The position numbers were made by a program, and so were the translations under genes. DNA of 57,937 nt from Candidatus Eremiobacteraceae bacterium (GTDB lineage Bacteria; Vulcanimicrobiota; Vulcanimicrobiia; Eremiobacterales; Eremiobacteraceae), in assembly GCA_036511855.1 (NCBI GenBank), contig DATCBN010000091.1, forward strand, positions 1-57,937, read 5' to 3'. Below the pieces are notes generated by a model that saw only the letters and a list, made by a program, of their open reading frames with translations, did no database searches and was not told the DNA's origin. Position 1 is the stretch's first letter. Each line of letters starts with the position of its first letter. Of the stretch, positions 28,582 to 37,155 are shown in pieces.

Positions 28582-29048
28582 CAATGCAATTCACGCCCGA
28601 CGCCACGATCGCCATCAACGACTATGTCGATAAGGTCCGAGCGGCACTGCCGCTCGCGCCGTCGGCACGCATGGCAGCGGCCGACAAGCTCCATCAAGAC
28701 ATAGTGGCCGCGTGTTCGGCCGCCGCAGCCGCAGCCGGCAAACAGAGCATCGATCCTGAGATCGTGCGCGTTCATCTCGCCACGCTCGGCACGCCGGAGT
28801 TCTGCGCGCATGCGCTCGCCTCAGGCTCGGCAAACGGTTCGACGTGGCAGTGGCCCGGCGACCGCGTTGCCGACGCCTTTCGCAAGGGACGCATCAACGA
28901 GCACGTCGATGACATCGCGAAGATGGCTGCGGAAAAGGGCGAGCACGTCGCGCGCATCTCGGTTGACGCCGCGGCAAGCGCGCTCGATATCGCGGCGGAA
29001 AAATTGCGCGAATTCGCCGAGATGCTCAAGAAGAACAGTTCGACCTGA
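28578..29048 (+). CDS. Helical protein with HAAS-like N-terminus
   Basis: The 156-residue protein begins with a helical segment (INDYVDKVRAALPLAPSARM, then KLHQDIVAAC) similar to HAAS-type domains that often regulate membrane or envelope systems. The C-terminal half is an amphipathic alanine-rich helix (residues 105-150). There is no membrane span. Its start overlaps the deacetylase stop (ATGA), so it belongs to the same translational unit. Function unknown. Confidence 0.6.
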   Translation: MTMQFTPDATIAINDYVDKVRAALPLAPSARMAAADKLHQDIVAACSAAAAAAGKQSIDPEIVRVHLATLGTPEFCAHALASGSANGSTWQWPGDRVADAFRKGRINEHVDDIAKMAAEKGEHVARISVDAAASALDIAAEKLREFAEMLKKNSST

Positions 29049-29072
29049 CATAAGCGCGGTTACAGGCAACGG

Positions 29073-29100
29073 TAGGCCCGAGCGCAAAGCCTCGGGCCTA
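29073..29100 (+). terminator. Intra-operon hairpin
   Basis: A perfect 10-bp stem TAGGCCCGAG / CTCGGGCCTA with an 8-nt loop. It lies between the HAAS-like gene and the DUF5693 gene and overlaps the first possible ATG of the latter. There is no T-tract. It could be a terminator, an attenuator or an mRNA-processing site that separates two parts of the unit. Confidence 0.6.
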
Positions 29101-31277
29101 TGCGCATGTCCATGCTGCGGCGCGTTGCCGTAGCGCTCATCGCCCTAGGTCTCATCGCCTCGCTGCTGGTCGCATACGATCGCTGGCGCTACGAAGCGCA
29201 GAACAAGACCGTCGAAGTCACGATGGATCAACAGGATCTTAGCGACTTCGCGCACGCCTACGGCTACGACCTGGACGAGCTCTTGCGCGAGATGCGCCGC
29301 GCCGGTCTCACGTCCGTTGCGGTGTACGAAGAATTGGGTCAGCGGATCAACGACGGCGGCCGGGCTTTCGTGCAGTCCGGCGAGCAGATCGTCAACGCCG
29401 CGCGCGACTCGACGTTGGTGGATCCGCTTCTCGCGAACATGGTGCGCGAGCGGACGATCGATCCGGCAAGCGTCTACATATTGGTGTACGATCCGGCGAC
29501 CCTCACCCGCTATCTCACCGCGTTCAAGACCCAGTTCGAACCGTCGACCGTGCACATTTTGCGGACGCGCATGCCCGCGTTGATCGCCGTGAAGACGCAA
29601 ATCGACTTCTTCAATTCAGTCGGGCTCGGCATTCCGCAAGATTTCGCGGATCGCGTTCGCCATCTGGGCCTGCTCGTGGATCCGAGGGTGCAGAACAACG
29701 AGCGCCTCGGACCACCCCAGATCGACAGCATCTTCGATCAGATCTTGCAGGGCGGTGAGATCGGCACGGTCATCTACTTCGGCCAGCGCAACGAAGTGCT
29801 CGGCTATCCGTTCCAACTCGACGCGACGGCAGACGCGCTCAGGCGCACGCATGTCAACTTCGGCGACGTCGAGGCCTACTCCGACGATCAAATCCAAAAA
29901 GGCACGCAATCGCTCGGCACCGACGTGCCGAGCCAGACCGTCCGCGTGCAAGCCATCGCGCAACCGCTGCTGCAGAAGATGCAGCTCGATGACGTCGTCG
30001 CGACCTACGTCCTCGGTGTCCGCGAGCGCAACATCCGCGTGATCTATCTTCGCACGTTTCCGCATGTCATTCAGACGCCCGGTCCGGACAGTGGGCAGAC
30101 GACGCTTTCGGCCGAGCAGACGAATCTCGTGATGCTTCGCGAATTGCGCGATCGTCTCGAAGCGAACGGATTCCACGAAGGGCGCGCCGAGGGCTTCGTC
30201 GATTTCAAAGGCGGCAAACTTCCGGTGCTATGGTTTTTGGTGCTTCTCGGCGCTGCCGCCGCGTTCGTATTGTTTCTCGATCTGTTCGGCTGGACTCGAA
30301 ATTGGTTGCCTTGGGCATTGTACGCGTTGACGGCCGTGGCGTACTGGGGAGCGTTCGCCGTCCATCACGACGAGTTCGTGCGCAAAGCAGGTGCGCTGGG
30401 TGCCGCGTTGACCTTTGCGGTGCTCGCCGGGACCACGCTCGCCCGCTGGTTCGCTCGCCCCGACGACGACGATCTTAGTACTCAGGCGGATTTGAGTACT
30501 AGGGCGGATTTGAGTACTAGGGCGAGCATCGCTCGCCCCGACGATTTGAGTACCAGGGCGAGCATCGCTCGCCCCGACGATTTGAGTACTAGGGCGAGCA
30601 TCGCTCGCCCACTCGCGCGCACTCTCGCCGACGGCGGCATCGCACTCGTGACCAGTGTGGCCGTCGCGTGCATCGGCGCGGCATACGTCACCGCGCTGCT
30701 CGCGCAAGCGACGTTCATGCTCGAGATCAACCAGTTCGCAGGCGTCAAGACACTGCTCGTGGTGCCGCCGCTCGCACTACTCTTGCTCTACGCCTTCACC
30801 ACGATGTTCGGCGCGCGCATCAAAGCGGGAGAGGCCGTGATCGCGCCGGTCAAAGCGTGGCAACTGGCCGCGCTGTTCGTGCTCGCAGTCGCCGCGGTGC
30901 TGCTCGTGATGCGATCCGGCAACCAACCCGACATCGGTGTCTCTGGTTTCGAGACGCAACTGCGAGGACTTCTCGCGCAATTACTCGGCGCGCGGCCGCG
31001 CTTCAAGGAATTCGCGATCGGCTATCCGCTGATCGTCTTGCTCCCGGCGCTCACGGGCCAAGCGCGCCGCCTGATCGGCTGGCTCATCGTTCTGTGCGCC
31101 GGCATCGGCTTGGCCGATGTGCTCGACACGTTTTCGCACATCCACACGCCGCTGCACGTCGGTCTGCTCCGAACGCTCAACGGCGTGGTCCTCGGTTTCG
31201 TCATCGGCGCGATCTTGCAGATAATCTATCGCCGCATCGCCATGCGAAGCTCCACCGCCGCGCCAGCGGCGAGATGA
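29100..31277 (+). CDS. DUF5693 family membrane protein
   Basis: The 725-residue protein has one N-terminal helix, an extracytoplasmic domain (residues 35-375; LSDFAHAYGYDLDELLREMR is typical of the family), and a C-terminal membrane domain with about eight helices. DUF5693 proteins usually sit beside csaB, as here (ATGA overlap), and are thought to act in cell-wall polysaccharide pyruvylation. In-frame ATGs at 29100, 29106 and 29112 are all possible starts, and the first lies in a hairpin. Residues about 459-504 are encoded by an in-frame expansion of the genomic palindrome, in a hydrophilic loop between helices. Confidence 0.82.
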   Translation: MRMSMLRRVAVALIALGLIASLLVAYDRWRYEAQNKTVEVTMDQQDLSDFAHAYGYDLDELLREMRRAGLTSVAVYEELGQRINDGGRAFVQSGEQIVNAARDSTLVDPLLANMVRERTIDPASVYILVYDPATLTRYLTAFKTQFEPSTVHILRTRMPALIAVKTQIDFFNSVGLGIPQDFADRVRHLGLLVDPRVQNNERLGPPQIDSIFDQILQGGEIGTVIYFGQRNEVLGYPFQLDATADALRRTHVNFGDVEAYSDDQIQKGTQSLGTDVPSQTVRVQAIAQPLLQKMQLDDVVATYVLGVRERNIRVIYLRTFPHVIQTPGPDSGQTTLSAEQTNLVMLRELRDRLEANGFHEGRAEGFVDFKGGKLPVLWFLVLLGAAAAFVLFLDLFGWTRNWLPWALYALTAVAYWGAFAVHHDEFVRKAGALGAALTFAVLAGTTLARWFARPDDDDLSTQADLSTRADLSTRASIARPDDLSTRASIARPDDLSTRASIARPLARTLADGGIALVTSVAVACIGAAYVTALLAQATFMLEINQFAGVKTLLVVPPLALLLLYAFTTMFGARIKAGEAVIAPVKAWQLAALFVLAVAAVLLVMRSGNQPDIGVSGFETQLRGLLAQLLGARPRFKEFAIGYPLIVLLPALTGQARRLIGWLIVLCAGIGLADVLDTFSHIHTPLHVGLLRTLNGVVLGFVIGAILQIIYRRIAMRSSTAAPAAR
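30474..30610 (+). repeat. Palindromic repeats expanded in frame inside a coding sequence
   Basis: Three full copies of GTACTAG + GGGCGAGC-ATC-GCTCGCCC (30514-30539, 30550-30575 with one change, 30586-30610) recur with a 36-bp period. Shorter 18-bp units (TTGAGTACTAGGGCGGA) precede them. Both periods are multiples of three and encode DLSTRASIARPD and ADLSTR units, so the reading frame of the DUF5693 gene is kept. Confidence 0.92.
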
Positions 31278-32383
31278 AAAGCCGTCCGGCCCGACTGCTC
31301 CTCTCGGGCTATTGGGGCTTCGGCAATTTCGGCGATGAAGCAATACTTCGCGTCATGGTCGACGAGTGGCGCCGACGGCGGCCCGACGATACGCTCACGG
31401 TACTATCTGCGGTTCCGCAAGCGACAACGATTGAATACGGCGTGCCGGCGTTGCCTCGCGCTGATTGGCGGGTAGTATCGGGCGCGATACGCTCATCGGA
31501 TGTGGTCGTGAGCGGCGGCGGCGGTCTGCTTCAAACGGCGACGAGTTTGCGCAGCCTGATGTACTACGTGGGCGTCATCCGCGAAGCGCAGACCGCGAAC
31601 CGCGCGGCCGCGATATTCGCGCAGGGTATCGGTCCGCTCGACTTCATCGGCAAACAAATCGTTCGCCGGACCTGCTTCGATGTCAAATTGGCGTGCGTCC
31701 GCGACGAATCCAGCGCGACGCTCCTTCGTTCGATCCTGCCGAGGGTGACCGTTCGGCTAACCGCCGATCCGGTATTTCTGGCCAAGCCGGTTCCGTCGAT
31801 CGCGAGCGAGGCGATGCTGGCTCGCGAAGGACTGCGCGATCTACGCGGCGAGCTGGTGGCGGTGGTCGTACGGCACGCGTCGTTTTTCGACCGGATCGTT
31901 CCGCAGATCGCGGCCCTCGTCGACCGCTTGTCGATGCGGCACGGCGCGCAAGTCGTGCTCCTGCCGCTGCAGGTGCCCGACGATGCCGACGCCGCCACGC
32001 AGGTCATCCGACGCTGCAAGAGCGCGCCGGTCCTGATGTCGGGCGGATACGATCTGCCGGAGATGGCGGCGATCCTCGGTCGTTGCGCCGCCGTCGTTTC
32101 CATGCGCCTGCACGCGCTGATCGTGGCCGCCACACTGGGCGTGCCGTTCATCGCCCTGCCGTACGATCCGAAAGTCGTGGCGTTGACGCAGAATCTCGAT
32201 TATCCGCAACCGGCGCTTCTGCCGGGTTCGAAGGTGGATGAACTGGTCGACGATTTCTGGCAACATCGCGCCCGTCTTTCCGCGCAGCTTTTGGCGGCCG
32301 TGCCGCCGCTCGCGACGCGCGCGCTGTTGGCATTCGATTGGCTCGAAGAGCTCGTGGAGCGCGTCACCGCAGTTTCTTCCTAA
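31274..32383 (+). CDS. csaB: Polysaccharide pyruvyl transferase
   Basis: The 369-residue CsaB-type enzyme adds a ketal-linked pyruvate to secondary cell-wall polysaccharide, the ligand of SLH domains. Motifs are GYWGFGNFGDEAIL at residues 12-25, VVSGGGGLLQ, IFAQGIGPL and the C-terminal VSMRLHALIVAA. The start ATG overlaps the DUF5693 stop (ATGA). The longer open frame upstream only shadows the DUF5693 gene. It ends the envelope-polysaccharide unit and is followed by repeats. Confidence 0.9.
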   Translation: MKSRPARLLLSGYWGFGNFGDEAILRVMVDEWRRRRPDDTLTVLSAVPQATTIEYGVPALPRADWRVVSGAIRSSDVVVSGGGGLLQTATSLRSLMYYVGVIREAQTANRAAAIFAQGIGPLDFIGKQIVRRTCFDVKLACVRDESSATLLRSILPRVTVRLTADPVFLAKPVPSIASEAMLAREGLRDLRGELVAVVVRHASFFDRIVPQIAALVDRLSMRHGAQVVLLPLQVPDDADAATQVIRRCKSAPVLMSGGYDLPEMAAILGRCAAVVSMRLHALIVAATLGVPFIALPYDPKVVALTQNLDYPQPALLPGSKVDELVDDFWQHRARLSAQLLAAVPPLATRALLAFDWLEELVERVTAVSS

Positions 32384-32386
32384 CCT

Positions 32387-32475
32387 GTAATAGGGCGAGT
32401 ATCGCTCGCCCTAAGAAATGGGCAAGCGATGCTTGCCCTCCTACAAAAATGGGCAAGCGATGCTTGCCCTAGTAC
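32387..32475. repeat. Three palindromic repeats of mixed orientation
   Basis: A plus-oriented GTAATAG-tagged GGGCGAGT-ATC-GCTCGCCC is 3 bp after the csaB stop. Two minus-oriented GGGCAAGC-GAT-GCTTGCCC copies follow (32420-32444 with CTCCTAC tag and 32451-32475 with CTAGTAC tag). The last two break the usual polarity since both flanking genes are on the plus strand. Confidence 0.88.
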
Positions 32476-32539
32476 AGTCGCCCTCCAACATAAGTCGCGC
32501 GTAGCGGAAACCCCCGTGGTGAAATGGAAAAGACGGGTC

Positions 32540-33673
32540 ATGCGACTGCGTTGGACCTGGCGTCTCGGCAGCATCGCCGGCATCGATGTCGGCGTACATC
32601 CCAGTTGGCTGCTGGTGTTCGCCCTCTTCGCGTATGTGGCCGCCGAACGCTCGTCGCTGCTGGGTTTCGACTTGCCCCTGACGCAGCGCATCGCACTAGG
32701 TTTGGCCGTGAGTCTCGTGCTCTTCGCGAGTGTCATCGTGCACGAGTTTTCGCACGCGTTCGTGGCGCGGCGCCAAGGCATTCCGATCGGCAACATCACG
32801 CTCTTCCTCTTCGGCGGTGTCGCCACGATTCTACGCGAGCCGGGCACGCCGATGGACGAGGTCCGAATGGCCGGGGCCGGCCCGCTCGCGAGCGTGGGCT
32901 TGGCGGTATTCTTCGGAATCGTCTGGCTGCTGTGCACCGCGGCAGGATTCGTTTGGGGCACGGCCTTTGCGGCGCTGCTGGCGCTCTCCAATTGCATGCT
33001 GGCCATCTTCAATATGCTGCCGGCTTTTCCGAGCGACGGCGGACGCATCTTGCGCGCCTTGCTATGGAAGGCGACCGGGAGTCAGGCGCGCGGCACCGGC
33101 ATCGCCGCGATGGTAAGCGCGTGCATCGCAGGCCTGCTGATGCTGGCTGGTCTGTTCTATGCGATCACCGAATACCGCCTCGATCCCGATTGGTCGTTCT
33201 TTCTGTGGCCGGTCATCATCGGCGGATTCCTCTTGCAGGCGGCGCTGGCGAGCGCGCGTCAGGCGCGCATCAACCTCGCGCTCGAGCGCATGCCGATCAC
33301 CGATTGCTTCGCGCACAAGCTCATCTCGGTGCCGGCCGACACTTCCGTCGCGTCATTCGTGTCGCAACTAGCCGTGGGCGATCCGTCCGCCGGCTACGCC
33401 GTGGTGAATGACGGCAAGTTCGTCGGACTGCTTGCAGTGCGCGACACGGGCGGCGTGCCGCATAACCTCTGGGAGCACACGCCGGTGAGCGCTGTCATGA
33501 CGCCGTCGCACCGTGTGCCGGGCTTGGCTGCCGACGTCGCCGCGTGCGAGGGGCTCGCGCAGTTGGAGCTGCACGCGGTTCGCGAGCTGCCGGTGTTCGA
33601 CAACGGCGCGCTGACGGGCGTCATCACGCACGACACGATCTTCGCAGCGCTGCGCGCGAAGGAAAGGATCTAG
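32540..33673 (+). CDS. M50 family site-2 zinc metalloprotease with CBS domains
   Basis: The protein of about 377 residues is an SpoIVFB-like membrane protease. The zinc motif is VHEFSHAF (HExxH) in helix 2, and the third ligand lies in MLPAFPSDGGR about 85 residues later. The C-terminal 125 residues contain paired CBS-like units (SAVMTPSHRVPGLAAD, GALTGVITHDTIF), which usually bind adenine nucleotides. The substrate is unknown. The ATG at 32540 is taken because longer frames run through repeat sequence; GTG 32516 is an alternative. ileS follows 5 bp after the stop codon. Confidence 0.85.
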   Translation: MRLRWTWRLGSIAGIDVGVHPSWLLVFALFAYVAAERSSLLGFDLPLTQRIALGLAVSLVLFASVIVHEFSHAFVARRQGIPIGNITLFLFGGVATILREPGTPMDEVRMAGAGPLASVGLAVFFGIVWLLCTAAGFVWGTAFAALLALSNCMLAIFNMLPAFPSDGGRILRALLWKATGSQARGTGIAAMVSACIAGLLMLAGLFYAITEYRLDPDWSFFLWPVIIGGFLLQAALASARQARINLALERMPITDCFAHKLISVPADTSVASFVSQLAVGDPSAGYAVVNDGKFVGLLAVRDTGGVPHNLWEHTPVSAVMTPSHRVPGLAADVAACEGLAQLELHAVRELPVFDNGALTGVITHDTIFAALRAKERI

Positions 33674-33678
33674 GCATC

Positions 33679-36600
33679 GTGACTAAGGCGCCCGGCGCGG
33701 GCCGGGTTTTTCCGGCTATGCCCGACCAGCCCGATTCGCCAAAGCGGGAACTGGCGATTCTCGAGTTTTGGAAGCGCGAGAATATTTTCGCGCGCTCGCT
33801 CGAGCAGACGAAGGACGGCGAACGCTATTCTTTCTTCGAAGGCCCGCCCACCGCCAATGGCAAGCCCGGCGTGCATCACGTCCTCGCGCGCTCATTTAAG
33901 GATTTGTTCCCGCGCTTTTGGACCATGCGGGGCAAACGCGTTCTGCGGAAAGCCGGCTGGGATACGCACGGCCTTCCGGTCGAGCATGAGGTAGAACGCA
34001 AGCTCGGCATCTTGGACAAGAGCCGCATCGTGACCGAGGTCGGCATCGAGAAATTCACCCAGTTGTGCCGCGACAGCGTGCATCAGTACGTCGGCGACTG
34101 GAATCGCATGACCGAACGCATGGGCTACTGGGTTGATCTCGACGATGCGTACTTCACGCTCACCAACGACTACATCGAAAGCGTCTGGTCGTTGCTCAAG
34201 CAGCTATGGGATAAGAGCCTGATCCAACAGGATTACAAGTCCGTGCCTTACGATCCGCGCATCGGCGCCACGCTATCCGATCACGAAGTGGCGCAAGGCT
34301 ATCGGGAAGTCGACGACCCGTCGGTGTTCGTGCGCTTCCGTTTGAAAGACGATCCGAAGACCTCGTTTCTCGCCTGGACCACCACACCATGGACGTTGCC
34401 CGCCAACATGGCGCTGGCCGTCCATCCCGCCGTCACCTACTGCACCGTCGCGCGCGACGGGGAACGGCTCATCGTGGCGGAGCCGTTGCTGGCCAAGGTT
34501 TTCCGCGACGAGGAAGTGACCGTGGAGCGGCGTACGCTCGGCGCCGAATTCGCGGGCACGCGCTACCTGCCGTTGTACGAATATTGCCGCGACGAGCGCG
34601 ACCGCTACTACGTGGTGGCCGAGGACTTCGTGACCACAGAAGACGGCACGGGCGTTGTGCATATCGCGCCCGCGTACGGTCCCGAAGACCTCGTCATCGG
34701 CAAGGCGCGAGATCTTCCTATCTACTATAGCGTGGATCTCACCGGGCACGTGGTGGCCGACGTCACCATCGCCGCCGGCTTGTTCTTCAAAGACGCCGAT
34801 AAGCCGATCTCTGCCGACCTCAAAGCGCGGGGCCTGATGTTCCGGCAGGAGACCTATCGCCACACGTACCCGTTCGGCTGGCGCACGGGCGACCCGCTGC
34901 TCTACATCGCAAAGACCGCGTGGTTCATCCGCACGACCGTGTTCAAGCAGCAATTGCTCGATCTCAACGATCAAATCAATTGGGTGCCGGAGAACGTCAA
35001 GTACGGCCGCTTCGGCAATTGGCTGGAGAACAACGTCGACTGGGCGCTCTCGCGCGAGCGTTTCTGGGGCACTCCTTTGCCGATATGGACCGACGGCGAG
35101 AACTACGTCTGCGTCGGTTCGATCTCCGAGCTCTCAAAACTGGCGGGTCGCGATCTCAGCGCCATGGACTTGCATCGCCCCACGATCGACGCCGTGACGT
35201 TCACCATCGACGGCCGCGATTACACCCGCGTGCCGGAAGTGATCGACGCGTGGTTCGATTCGGGTTCGATGCCCTACGCGCAGTGGCATTATCCGTTCGA
35301 GCACCGCAAGGAATTCGAAGAGAGTTTTCCCGCCGACTACATCTGCGAGGCGGTCGATCAAACGCGCGGGTGGTTCTATTCGTTGCACGCGATCGCGACG
35401 ATGCTGTTCGACTCGCCGGCTTTCAAGAACGTGATATGCCTCGGCCATGTCGTCGATGAGAACGGCGAGAAGATGAGCAAGAGCAAGGGGAACATCCTCG
35501 ACCCTTACTCCATCTTCGACACGCTCGGCGCCGACGCGCTGCGCTGGTATTTCTTCACCGGCAGCGCGCCGGGCGCGGTCAAACGCGTCTCGCCCGCATT
35601 GGTCGCCGACGGCGCGCGCGGCTTCATCAACACGTTGTGGAACACCGCCAAGTTTTTCACGATGTATGCCAACGCCGAAACCGTGGGCGTTCCCGAAGAT
35701 GTGCCGCTCGCGCAACGGTCGGACATGGATCGCTGGGTGCTTTCAAGCCTGAGCTCCACGATCAAGAACGTGACGTCGCTGCTGGAGCAATACAACGCGC
35801 AAGCGGCCGGACGAGAGATCGACGCATTTGTGGACGGGCTCTCGAATTGGTACGTCCGCCTTTCGCGCGACCGCTTCTGGGGCTCGACCGAAAGCCCGGA
35901 TGCGAAAGCGGCGTTCCGCACACTGTATGAATGTCTCAGCGGCGTCACCACGCTTTTGGCGCCATTCATGCCGTTTCTCGCGGAGTCGCTCTACGCGCAT
36001 CTCGTCGCGCCCATGGATCCCGCGGCGCCGGCAAGCGTGCACCTCGCGTCGTGGCCGAAATCCGGAGCGATCGACGATGAGATCGTCGCGCAAATGGACA
36101 TCGTCCGGCGAGCAGTCGAACTTGGCCGTCAGGCGCGGGCCTCGTCGAAGATCAAGATGCGCCAACCGCTGAGCAGCGCTTATATCAGAGCCAGCTCGCA
36201 GTACAGCGATGCGGCGCTGCACCGCTTCCGCTCGCTGGTTCTGGACGAACTCAACGTCAAGGACGTGCAAGTGGTCGGCATCGACGCGTCGTTCATCGAG
36301 TACGCGCTTCGGCCAAATCTGCCGCGCCTCGGCCCGCGCTTCGGCAAGGATCTTGGAGTCCTGCGAAAAGCCATCGCAGCGGCCGATCCGCGTGCCGTCG
36401 CGGTGGCAGCGGCGGGCGGCAAGACCTTTGAGGTCTCCACCGATGGCAAGACATTTACGCTCGAACCCGACGATGTGCTCGTGGACAGCAAGTCCGCGCA
36501 AGGCTTCGCATTCGCGGAAAGCGATGGCATGTTAGTCGCGCTGGACACCCGTCTCGACGAAGCCCTCGAACTCGAGGGCTGGGCTCGCGAAATCGTGCGC

Positions 36601-36786
36601 GCCGTTCAAGACGCGCGTAAAGCCGCCGGTCTGGACGTCAGCGATCGCATCGCGTTGAGCGTCGTCGCAGAAGGCGAAGCGCATTCAGCGGCCACGGAAT
36701 GGAAAGACTACATCAAACAGCAGACGCTCGCCACATCCTGGACGTTGTCGCGCGGCGATTTCGCGGTCACGGTCAGCCGCGCCTGA
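33679..36786 (+). CDS. ileS: Isoleucyl-tRNA synthetase
   Basis: The 1035-residue class Ia synthetase charges tRNA-Ile. FFEGPPTANGKPGVHHVLAR near residue 55 is the HIGH region, here HHVLA as in the type-2 (eukaryote-like) forms, and KMSKS lies in GEKMSKSKGNILDPYS. The editing domain lies between them, with TTPWTLPANMAL and DGTGVVHIAPAYG. GTG 33679 is chosen because the RVFPAMPDQPDSPKRELAIL stretch matches the conserved N-terminus and a GGAAAGGA site precedes it. Type-2 IleRS is often mupirocin-resistant; that is family knowledge only. Confidence 0.95.
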   Translation: MTKAPGAGRVFPAMPDQPDSPKRELAILEFWKRENIFARSLEQTKDGERYSFFEGPPTANGKPGVHHVLARSFKDLFPRFWTMRGKRVLRKAGWDTHGLPVEHEVERKLGILDKSRIVTEVGIEKFTQLCRDSVHQYVGDWNRMTERMGYWVDLDDAYFTLTNDYIESVWSLLKQLWDKSLIQQDYKSVPYDPRIGATLSDHEVAQGYREVDDPSVFVRFRLKDDPKTSFLAWTTTPWTLPANMALAVHPAVTYCTVARDGERLIVAEPLLAKVFRDEEVTVERRTLGAEFAGTRYLPLYEYCRDERDRYYVVAEDFVTTEDGTGVVHIAPAYGPEDLVIGKARDLPIYYSVDLTGHVVADVTIAAGLFFKDADKPISADLKARGLMFRQETYRHTYPFGWRTGDPLLYIAKTAWFIRTTVFKQQLLDLNDQINWVPENVKYGRFGNWLENNVDWALSRERFWGTPLPIWTDGENYVCVGSISELSKLAGRDLSAMDLHRPTIDAVTFTIDGRDYTRVPEVIDAWFDSGSMPYAQWHYPFEHRKEFEESFPADYICEAVDQTRGWFYSLHAIATMLFDSPAFKNVICLGHVVDENGEKMSKSKGNILDPYSIFDTLGADALRWYFFTGSAPGAVKRVSPALVADGARGFINTLWNTAKFFTMYANAETVGVPEDVPLAQRSDMDRWVLSSLSSTIKNVTSLLEQYNAQAAGREIDAFVDGLSNWYVRLSRDRFWGSTESPDAKAAFRTLYECLSGVTTLLAPFMPFLAESLYAHLVAPMDPAAPASVHLASWPKSGAIDDEIVAQMDIVRRAVELGRQARASSKIKMRQPLSSAYIRASSQYSDAALHRFRSLVLDELNVKDVQVVGIDASFIEYALRPNLPRLGPRFGKDLGVLRKAIAAADPRAVAVAAAGGKTFEVSTDGKTFTLEPDDVLVDSKSAQGFAFAESDGMLVALDTRLDEALELEGWAREIVRAVQDARKAAGLDVSDRIALSVVAEGEAHSAATEWKDYIKQQTLATSWTLSRGDFAVTVSRA

Positions 36787-36792
36787 CCACTG

Positions 36793-36810
36793 GATGACCT
36801 AGGGGTCATC
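36793..36810 (+). terminator. Short hairpin after ileS
   Basis: GATGACC-TAGG-GGTCATC, 6 bp after the ileS stop codon. It is a 7-bp stem with no T-tract, followed immediately by three palindromic repeats. Confidence 0.4.
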
Positions 36811-36812
36811 TC

Positions 36813-36904
36813 GTACTAGGGCAAGCATCGCTTGCCCCGTCGAACCGTACTAGGGCAAGCATCGCTTGCCCCGTCGAACTGTACTAGGGCAAGCATCGCT
36901 TACC
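36813..36904 (+). repeat. Three palindromic repeats, plus orientation
   Basis: Tandem GTACTAG-tagged GGGCAAGC-ATC-GCTTGCCC copies at 36813-36838, 36847-36872 and 36881-36904, with a 34-bp period and a shared CCGTCGAAC spacer. The third has one mismatch in its right arm (GCTTACCC). They lie directly after ileS. Confidence 0.92.
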
Positions 36905-36920
36905 CGTTGCGGCGGCCATA

Positions 36921-37124
36921 TTGTTTCTGGCCATGGTAGGCGCCGCCGTTGTCTTACTTTTCTATCCCGAAAAGTTTCAGGCGTGGACGAATGACTGGAA
37001 TAGTCGTTATCCGTTTCCCGGACTGTTGCGCTCTGGATTTATGACAGCCTACTATCGCTTTATCGGATTTGTCCTTGCTTTAATGGTGGCACTCATAATT
37101 TATCTCCTAGTGCATCCGGCGTGA
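36921..37124 (+). CDS. Small membrane protein, two helices
   Basis: The 67-residue frame has hydrophobic segments at residues 2-15 and 45-63 separated by a charged loop (PEKFQAWTNDWNSRYPFPG). The start is unclear: TTG 36921 or ATG 36933, neither with a good ribosome site, and the hydrophobic frame continues 5' toward the third repeat copy. The gene may have lost its 5' end to repeat expansion. No family recognised. Confidence 0.5.
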   Translation: MFLAMVGAAVVLLFYPEKFQAWTNDWNSRYPFPGLLRSGFMTAYYRFIGFVLALMVALIIYLLVHPA

Positions 37125-37155
37125 AATTAAGTGAACTCGGGGAGCGCACACATCC

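Noticed and set aside
30668-31273. N-terminal extension of csaB
   Set aside because: It overlaps the well-supported DUF5693 coding sequence; an ATGA start at 31274 and family length fit better.
32429-32539. N-terminal extension of the M50 protease
   Set aside because: It would translate two palindromic repeats; the conserved family sequence starts near RLRWTWRLG.
36813-36904. CRISPR-like array of three 34-bp units
   Set aside because: Spacers are only 8-9 bp and nearly identical; it is a tandem set of the intergenic hairpin.
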